NCBI GenBank assembly: GCA_030144725.1
Contig: JASKMD010000003.1
Location: forward strand, 8,147,237 to 8,211,236
From: Haematococcus lacustris
Lineage: Eukaryota > Chlorophyta > Chlorophyceae > Chlamydomonadales > Haematococcaceae
Length of the DNA: 64,000 bases
Direction of reading: 5' to 3'
Shown here piece by piece: positions 52,859-64,000 of the stretch. The notes under the pieces were generated by a model. The model was given only the letters and a program-made list of their open reading frames with translations. It searched no databases and had not been told where the DNA came from. Positions within the stretch are counted from its first letter, which is position 1; every line of letters starts with the position of its first letter. The position numbers and the translations under genes are program-made.

Positions 52859-53920
52859 ATGAGGGTGAGCTTGAGTGATGCTGTCGGCATGCTGAACAAG
52901 CAGATGCCAGAGTACATCAAGCACCACCGGTTGGCACATCATCAGCTGCAGGTTTTCCGTGAGCACCGTGAGGCCGTCAAGGCAGGCCAGGATGGGAAGG
53001 TTGTGATTTCATGTGATTGGTCAGAGAAGCTGACTGTTGAGCGTAGCGTTGAGATCATGTCAGAGCATTGGCATGCGCAGCAGATAGGCATTCTCGTGGC
53101 GTGTGCATACTTCAAGAAGAAAGAGGGGGCCTACTATGAGCACACCGTGTATGTGATGACAGATGGGAAGGAGCAGTCGGCAGCCATTACCCAAGCAGCA
53201 GTAAACCAGGTGGTGTGTTACGTGCGGGCAGAGCATGACATGGACATGCGGCAGTTGTACATGTGGTCTGATGGGTGTGCAGGGCAGTTCAAGGGCGCCC
53301 CAGCCATGCGACAACATTGGGGCATGGCACAGAGGTTCAGCATGCCGGTGTGGTGGAGCTATGGGGCTACAGCTCACTTCAAGGGCAGGCATGATTCCGA
53401 GGGAGGGGTGATGAAGCAGTGGCTGAGGGGTGAGATCCTGGCAGATCGTTTTGGGAAGTGCAATGCATTGGGGTTTGTGCAGCATTGCAATGCATATCAC
53501 AAGCCAGCTGCTGCTGCTGACCCCAGCAAGGCTCACCGTGCACGAGCAAGTGTGGGTCATCGGTGGTGCTTGGAGCTGAGCACGCAGGAGGTAGAGCTTT
53601 GCAGTGCTCCACAACGGGATGCACATGCCTTTGCATCATCCATCCCCGGCTCTATGAGCATGCACAGCTGCTTCTTCCCTGCTGCAGGGATCCAGGTCGA
53701 GTGGTCACAGACTGCATGTGCATGTGCCCAATGCATGACCCCCGCACCAAGGTGTGTGTGCATGAGGCCCTCCATCACAAAGCCCTTTGTGGCCATGCCC
53801 ATGTTCGATCAGAAGAGGGATGACAAGCACTGGGACGATGACTGCATCACCCTTCTGTGCTCATTTGCACCCAGACAGCGTGAAGCAGCTGTGCACCTTG
53901 GGCAAGAAGCTGAGCGTTGA
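52859..53920 (+). CDS. Copy B transposase core with SDGCAGQFKG motif
   Basis: An uninterrupted frame of 353 codons. Candidate catalytic acids are Asp in VVISCDWSEKL, Asp in YMWSDGCAGQFKG and Asp/Glu in HFKGRHDSEGGVMK, an arrangement like RNase H-fold (DDE/DDD) transposases. SEHWHAQQIG and WWSYGATAHFKG are further conserved blocks shared with copy A. A Cys-rich motif (ACACAQCM) follows. Near 53860 the frame shifts relative to a sensible C-terminus (PDSVKQLCTLGKKLSVEDV in the next frame, to 54038). The family resembles uncharacterised SDG..xQFK proteins with a GK..DG.GG motif. I cannot name the superfamily. Confidence 0.7.
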   Translation: MRVSLSDAVGMLNKQMPEYIKHHRLAHHQLQVFREHREAVKAGQDGKVVISCDWSEKLTVERSVEIMSEHWHAQQIGILVACAYFKKKEGAYYEHTVYVMTDGKEQSAAITQAAVNQVVCYVRAEHDMDMRQLYMWSDGCAGQFKGAPAMRQHWGMAQRFSMPVWWSYGATAHFKGRHDSEGGVMKQWLRGEILADRFGKCNALGFVQHCNAYHKPAAAADPSKAHRARASVGHRWCLELSTQEVELCSAPQRDAHAFASSIPGSMSMHSCFFPAAGIQVEWSQTACACAQCMTPAPRCVCMRPSITKPFVAMPMFDQKRDDKHWDDDCITLLCSFAPRQREAAVHLGQEAER

Positions 53921-54621
53921 AGATGTTGCAAGGCAGTGGGATTGTATGTGCCAGCCAACACCTTGCGTGCTGACCTACGGTACATGGTACTGGAGCATCT
54001 CAATGGGCAGGCAGAGTGGGATTGAGCTGGCTGTGTAAGATGACGTTGAGAAAACTGGGCTCCATGCGTAAAGTGTACCGCAGTGTACCGCAGCGGAGAA
54101 CTCTGCATCCCGCGTTGTGGGTGTTGTTAGGCAGCACTTGAAAGGCCCATCGCGCACAGCGGAACCGTTCGCGTGCCTGGCAGACTGCCGGTCACCGTGG
54201 GTGCCAGATGCTCGGGCGCGCAGGCGCAAGCGCGGCGCAGAGATAAGGCATTTCGCGTTAAAATGACAACTCAACTCTCACCAGGCATGCCGCAAAGTCA
54301 AATGTCCCTTACGTGGTGGTTCAGTGGGAGGGGTGACCAGGTCCCGACTCCTAGCTTAGGGACACACCGGTCTCAGGGATACAGCATTGTTGATATATCC
54401 ATTCAGATATATCTACTGTCATACAGGTAGGTGCATGGCAGAGCTGAAGTTGTTCACCATTTGGGGGATGTTTGTATGTCACCGCTTAGTGAGCAAGCAT
54501 AGACGCCATACGTGAAGCAGTGCAACCACATATCCGCCGGCCAGTCGCAACATTGGTAATAATGCCGGTGGAGAAGTAGTTATGTTTCTAACAATCCACG
54601 ACATAAGGCATGTGGCTTAGA

Positions 54622-54667
54622 AACCCGTATCAGGCAGAGGTCATGCATGTAGCCCAACCTGCAAGCC
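54622..54667 (+). repeat. Dispersed repeat near 54.6 kb, partner at 59.0 kb
   Basis: CGTATCAGGCAGAGGTCATG followed by CATGTAGCCCAACCTGCAAGC. It is matched at 59013-59052 by CGTATCAGGCACAGTTTATG followed by CATGTAGCCCGACCTGCACGC. Confidence 0.65.
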
Positions 54668-56084
54668 AGGTCAGACATAGAGCCTTGTCTAACCACTCTA
54701 ACCAAAGACTGTTAGCTTAGTCTAATGATTGTCCTCTTTCCTAGAGGACCCAAGCCAGAGTCCTCTTGTCATGGTAGTCGGTCTTCAGCTCCAGTTTGTG
54801 GCTCGTGCCGGGTCGTAGGTCAAGCCGGGCAAGGCTGCGATCACATGGTACATGGTACAACAGATTAGCCAAGGGCGAGGGCTTTCTACAGGCTAGGCCA
54901 GGCCAGGCCAGGCAGGTGAGTGACATATGTGATTGGAAGCAGTGATTTGACAGACAAATGGAAGGTGGTGGGGCACATGCAAATGTTGCACGCGTTAAGC
55001 TCGCAGGAGCTGGTTCAGCAGGCGCTACACAGGAGGTTGGCAGTACAGGGTGTACAGAGTAACACGGTAGCTCAGAATGAGTAGGAGGTAACGAAGTTGA
55101 GTCATCAATCTGATCAGATATGTGATCGTGTTTTCCTCACAGCCACCAAAGTCTTCAGCTTGCCAGCTGAGTGTGATGCCAAATCAAAGGGTAGGCAGTC
55201 ATGCACGAGGGAAGAGTTGTAGCCCTGCCTCAATTCACCCAACATCATTCCCACCACTAGTTCCCAGCCCCAATCCCTGCCCCTACCACGCCAGTCCCCT
55301 ATTACTATTCAAGTCTCCCCACTGCACCCTAGCCCTCTATTCCACTTTCCCACTCCCCATACACCACACCACCCCACCCGACTCTTACCATGCTTTACTC
55401 TTATACAGGTTCCAAGGAGTGCCGTAACAGTAAGTGCCTCAACAATAGGTGAGGCACATTGCCGGCTGTGAGCCTGGAGTATTGCCTGCAGCAGGAGGTC
55501 ACGGAAGCAGCGAGTGAGCTTGGCATTGCTGGACAACAGTAGCCAGCAGCCCAGTAGCCAGCTGCCCTCCACCAAGCCCCTATCCACACACGCAAGCAAG
55601 AGAGCGCAAGCAAGGGAGCACAAGCAATGAGCACATGCAAGGGCAAGGCAAGGAGACATGGGGTGGCAGCTAGCACCAGGCGGCCAGGAATGTGGAGTGA
55701 CAGATTGAGCCTCAGATCAGGGAAAGGGAATTCACCGGGCTCACCCAAAGCCAGCTCCCCGGCTCCCTTCCACCTACCCACCCGCAAGCAGGCAGGCAAG
55801 CAGTCAGGGCACCAGATGCTGTGCCTGAGCGTGACAAGAGAGCAGGTCAGGGCAGGCCGCACTTGCCCTGAGGGGTGAGGGCGGATTGCATACCAGCTCT
55901 CTGCTTTTGCCAGGGGTGCAGGGTGGTGGGATGGGCCAGACAGTCGCAGGGAACATCAATGGCTGGCATTCAGCAGGTAAAAGGCTTTTCATGTCTCATT
56001 GTGATGGGCTTTATTTCAATGCCATCACTAGTAAACGAAACATGTAGGAGGCAAAGCTGATCTTCGTACTTACCACTCATTCGC

Positions 56085-56260
56085 GGCCTGCGGCTGGTCC
56101 ACTTGCTAGCGCGACGGTCCATCACTTGCCCAGCACGACAAACGCTCCCGTTCTGGCCGGGCAGCTGCGGCGCAACAATGTTAAGCGTCATTTGTATCTG
56201 GTTGCAGACATCTTTCGCTACTGCATGAAAGCTATCCGCCGTCAAATGGCAAGCAGCACA
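56085..56260 (-). CDS. Candidate exon, unknown gene (weak)
   Basis: On the minus strand an acceptor (GGCCTCACAG) precedes an open frame with NIVAPQLPGQNGSVCRAGQ and DRRASKWTSRRPRMS, and a strong donor GTAAGT follows at 56084. The peptide is not low complexity. I found no neighbouring exon that joins it and no family. Confidence 0.3.
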
Positions 56261-57852
56261 CCTGTGAGGCCGCTGGCGGCTGGTCGCCGATCAGGTCACA
56301 GATACGACCAAGGGATGAGACAGATGCTGCGACGGTGTCGTCGGCGCAGGAAGATGGGAAGTATGTACATCGTGACTAGCGATCTGGCTCTCGGTCTAGT
56401 TTCTTACGACTTGTACCAGTCAATATTGAGATCCATAGTCGCATGATTGACTTGTACCCACAAAAGGAAGCGGGGGGTTACGACTCAGTGCGGTGTGATT
56501 TGTAAAGGCAAGCATGGGCAAGCATGCATGATTCACAACTAACGCACGAAATAGGTAGGTCAGGCGCCCCCAACATTCAAAAAATGACAGTAAACCGACC
56601 CCTGGTAGGAGAACGGCTGTAACTCTGCACTCGCTGCGCCAAATTTAATGCTAGCTGGCTCAGTATGTAGCCAACCCAGCCAGCTACCTTTCACCCATCC
56701 AGAACAATTATCCAGTCAGTAGGCCGTGCACAGCGAAGCATCAAAGTTAGTGATTCAAATTTGAGCCGGTTGCGGAGCATGCAGTCATCGCTGCGACCGC
56801 CCGCGCCGCTTAGGCTGCTCTACACGAGCACGCGCATCAGCAGCAGCAGTCGGATCGGAAAGCGGTTGCGGCAATGTGGCAATGAGCCCACCTCCCCCCC
56901 ATACCTAGAGGGCAATGCCACAGCTCGACCATATGGACTTACAACATGCTACTGACTAGGTTAAGCTCCTCTAAGACAGTGCTACAAACGCTCATACTCA
57001 GCTAAGCCAAGAGCTCACTTTGGTCGGTGACCCCCAACTCCCTCAGCCGATTGCAGGGCCAGGGCCATGCAGTCAGTCACACAACACCACACCATGACCG
57101 AATCTGGACTCGTCTCCTCTGAGAGTTATACTCCCCTACATGCCATCCACCTGCGTACAAAGTTTCATTGCTCAACAGCCACCCCACAGTGGTGTTCTGG
57201 GAGGGGTGGGTTGGGAGGGGTGGGCTAGCAGGGGGTGTGCTTGGGGAGGGGGCGAGGGGAAGGGCTGGGAGGGGGTGGGCAGGCTCAATGAGGTGGGCTC
57301 CTGCAATGATGGGTAAAGGGGGGGCGGGCATGGTGAGTCGTTGCATGCCGTGGCCTTGAACCTGCCTAGTGAACATGATGTAACTTCAAAGCTGTCAAAC
57401 AGATAGAGGCCTAAGCTGTTTGTTGTGCGGTTTGTTTCAATAGATGCGCTAATGGGTCAAGAACAAATAAAATGTGAGCCATTTTCCTGTGGGTGCAGCG
57501 GGTGCAACACAGTGGAGGACACAGTGGAGGAGGGGGGGGTGTAACCCGGTGATACCTTAGTGTGCGCCGACCCAAATGGTGTACTTCGGCGGAAGCGAGT
57601 ACAGTTTATATGTTCCAAACACCCCGTCAAGGTGCCCTGCACGCCCGGCAGGCATCGCGTTGGGTGTCAGCCGGACATTCCATTTGTGCACAACCAGCTC
57701 ACTACGCTAGGTAGATGGGTCCACAGCGATGTGGCTCACGGTGCCAAGGAGACCCGTCTCGCCGATGTGAGTTGTTCGCGGGCACATGTGGCAGTACGCG
57801 AGCAAAGACTCCAATGGCTAGCGCTGATGGTCAGATAACGCGGGCTAAACCG

Positions 57853-57942
57853 CCAATGCCAATGTGATAAACGCTATCGAAAACGGTGCAGTATTGAGGG
57901 AGTAATCGCATGCATATTACCAACCCCATGTTGGGAGGCGCC
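57853..57942 (+). repeat. Dispersed repeat, copy 2
   Basis: Counterpart of 38360-38450: CCAATGTGATAAACGCTATC, then GAAAACGGTGCAGTATTGAG, ending CCCCATGTTGGGAGGCGCCTGA. Confidence 0.7.
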
Positions 57943-58101
57943 TGAAGGTAGGAGCGTTCGAGCCCATGTAACACCTATAAAGCAATATTGTTCCTGTTTG
58001 CCACAACACTGCATATGGGGCGGTTATGAACATAGCGTGCGACGGGTTGACATGAGTCAGCCTACGATAGCAACACGCTTACACATCTGTCATTACTTTA
58101 C

Positions 58102-58225
58102 TGATACCCAGTAAGTAGGGCGCGGCTCCCCCCGCCTAATATTAGGTATTAGATTATATTAGATCTAATCCGGCCGGTATTAGATCTAATATGCGTATTA
58201 GATGACGATGTTTGATCCTGGGCGC
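58102..58225 (+). repeat. AT-rich palindromic unit with Pol III box-like flanks, copy 1
   Basis: AGTAAGTAGGGCGCGG (A-box-like) is followed by CCTAATATTAGG, by ATTAGATCTAAT twice, and by other TATTAGA palindromes. It then ends near TGTTTGATCCTGGG, which resembles a B box. The AT block stands out sharply from the GC-rich surroundings. Confidence 0.5.
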
Positions 58226-58881
58226 TGTGAGTGCAGCCGTGCGACCCTAGCGCACTGGTCGCAATTGCAAGCGCGTCATATTGTCACTTCCAGCCGGCAG
58301 GCAGGCCGGCAGCTGCATTGGCAGCCAAGCGGCGATGGCCGCAATCAGATAACAGAAGTACAATGGCAAGAATACTGACACGTCTGTGGTGATGTTGAAA
58401 GTCCAGTCGCAAGTTCACCGCAACTTGGGACTTTGAGTTCATGGAGGGCATCGCCAAAGCATTCTGCAAGCGATGCCCGCGTGCAGAGAACAATGAGGGC
58501 GCCAGCGTAAAAAATTTGACTCAAACTGAGAGGCAGCATCCGCTGCGATGCACACTACATACGGCACTCGTTGGCAAGTGGCGCATTGATGAGGACAACT
58601 ATAACTACTTTAACAACTTTCACAAGACTGTCACAGCGGACATCAGCGTACGCCGCGATCTCTGGGACCTCACAGCCCGATAGTAACAATACGACAGCTG
58701 CGGCAGAGCTGCGGCTGCGGCCTGACCTACGAAAATAATCACTGCCACCCACCCATCCATCGCCCAGCATGGCCTTCAGATGCACGTGCAATGTCAACAA
58801 CCGTTGTTAAGGGGTTGAGCAAGCCTCACTGGCGAAACACAGAGCTTGGCGCAAATGAACAACCTACTGAGATCCCCGCGA

Positions 58882-59010
58882 TTTGAACCCCGGTGGGGAC
58901 CTGCTCTTGCCGTCTAATATTAGGTGCGTATTAGACCCGTATTATATTAGGTCGTCTAATATAGATCTAATATAGATTGACGCACCCTACCAGTAAGCCA
59001 CCGACCAACT
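58882..59010 (-). repeat. AT-rich palindromic unit with Pol III box-like flanks, copy 2
   Basis: On the minus strand GGTGGCTTACTGGTAGGGTG (A-box-like) is followed by an AT-rich block of TAATATTAG/TATTAGA/AGATCTA words and then GGGGTTCAAATC, a good B-box match. It lies in inverted orientation to 58102-58225. The tRNA stems do not pair convincingly, so it is more likely a SINE-like unit or tRNA relic than a tRNA gene. Confidence 0.5.
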
Positions 59011-59210
59011 CAACGTATCAGGCACAGTTTATGCATGTAGCCCGACCTGCACGCTTTGCCCATGCTGCCAGGGAACAGTTTTTGAATCAAAGACAATGTT
59101 GTCTACATTAACAACTCAACCAAGACCAAGCCTTGGTCGGGAGTGACACCATACCGCTCATCTACTCAACTGTGTGCGTTCCAGTCCCGCCCCAATTACT
59201 TGTGCCCCCC

Positions 59211-63782
<4,572 letters not shown>

Positions 63783-63895
63783 CTGCACAGTCACACAATG
63801 TCACACCGTGCCATGGCAACGCTGCTGCCATGCTCATGCTCCCAGGCCCATGCTGTGCCCCCTGGCCCCCAGCCTCGACCCTGGCCCTGCTCTGT

Positions 63896-64000
63896 CTCAC
63901 ACAATGTCACACAATGTCACACAATGTCACACAATGTCACACAATGTCACACAATGCCACACAATGCCACACAATGCCACACAATGTCACACAATGTCAC
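63896..64000 (+). repeat. ACAATGTCAC decamer array at the window end
   Basis: About 10 units with three GCCAC variants, cut by the window end. It lies upstream of the first visible ClpB exon and is presumably intronic. Confidence 0.95.

Larger units (their letters stand above)
50917..54338 (+). mobile_element. DNA transposon copy B (3,422 bp), GGTCACCCC family
   Basis: The left end GGTCACCCCTCCCATTGAAC (50917) continues CACCA. The right end read on the minus strand from 54338 is the same 24-25 bp with one change (CACTG for CATTG). AGGT flanks both sides (50913-50916 and 54339-54342), a 4-bp target duplication. TIR start, TSD length and encoded protein all agree with copy A, so the two define one family. 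About 500 bp separate the two copies. Confidence 0.85.
54343..59210. other. 4.9-kb region without a supported gene
   Basis: I find only weak candidates. A terminal-exon-like GSKECRNSKCLNNR ends in TGA at 55449 after acceptor TTATACAG. A minus-strand exon-like frame lies at 56260-56085. A plus-strand ATG frame of 80 codons lies at 58441-58683. None has a recognisable domain. G-rich sequence lies at 57190-57280. AT-rich palindromic units lie at 58100-58225 and 58882-59010. Confidence 0.5.

Noticed and set aside
52859..53920. Assignment to the KDZ (Kyakuja-Dileera-Zisupton) transposons
   Set aside because: The motifs I know for that group are not seen, and the 4-bp duplication does not fit the 8-bp duplication of Zisupton.
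58882..59010. A tRNA gene with a long AT-rich intron
   Set aside because: A- and B-box-like words are present, but acceptor, D and T stems do not pair convincingly. Kept only as a Pol III-like repeat.

Overview
The window looks like nuclear DNA of a green alga, most likely a Chlamydomonadales/Volvocales species. It is GC-rich, genes are split by many short GT-AG introns, almost every intron carries its own minisatellite, coding regions are rich in CAG-encoded Gln and in Ala, and there are short TTAGGG repeats. Two 500-base N runs (899-1398 and 40923-41422) are scaffold gaps. No rRNA, convincing tRNA, CRISPR or prokaryotic-style operon is visible. All functional names come from reading motifs; no database search was possible.

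Left part (1-15.2 kb): mobile DNA. A Ty3/gypsy LTR retrotransposon lies on the minus strand: LTR 11225-11422, gag 11208-9652, protease-RT-RNase H down to 6901, integrase 2476-1399. Gag and pol share one frame and are separated by a single UAG. Pol is split between RNase H and integrase by about 4.4 kb containing a satellite built on an 18-bp perfect palindrome. Next to it (11719-15170) is a segment bounded by an 18-bp perfect inverted repeat. It carries an orphan Sec7 (ARF-GEF) exon, a three-exon gene tail and a CCCCT pentamer array.

Middle part (15.8-37.0 kb): one very large plus-strand gene. Sixteen exons from 17441 to 36988 join in a consistent phase to 3,884 codons plus stop. The protein has an EF-hand/p25-alpha-like N-terminal module, a roughly 950-residue Gln-rich coiled coil, a 1,435-residue Ala-rich repeat exon and a Ser/Pro-rich tail. 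From 39.2 kb there is a small gene for a probable secreted protein.

Right-middle part (40.7-54.4 kb): a 3.8-kb 15-bp minisatellite fills an intron of a minus-strand nucleoside hydrolase gene (IUNH family), whose first three exons lie at 46182-45210. Head to head with it is the C-terminal remnant of a Fanzor (eukaryotic TnpB-like) gene. Its intron was invaded by a 3.9-kb DNA transposon (46531-50420). A sister copy lies at 50917-54338. Both copies start and end with GGTCACCCC, are flanked by 4-bp target duplications (TGCA, AGGT), and encode a cysteine-rich, DDE-like protein with the motif SDGCAGQFKG. These two copies are the most interesting objects in the window.

Right end (54.4-64.0 kb): about 4.9 kb without a recognisable gene, holding two AT-rich palindromic units flanked by Pol III box-like sequences and several dispersed repeats. 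It is followed by the last nine exons of a ClpB/Hsp100 disaggregase gene on the minus strand (63782-59211). The ClpB C-terminus is extended, and the 5' part of the gene lies beyond the window.
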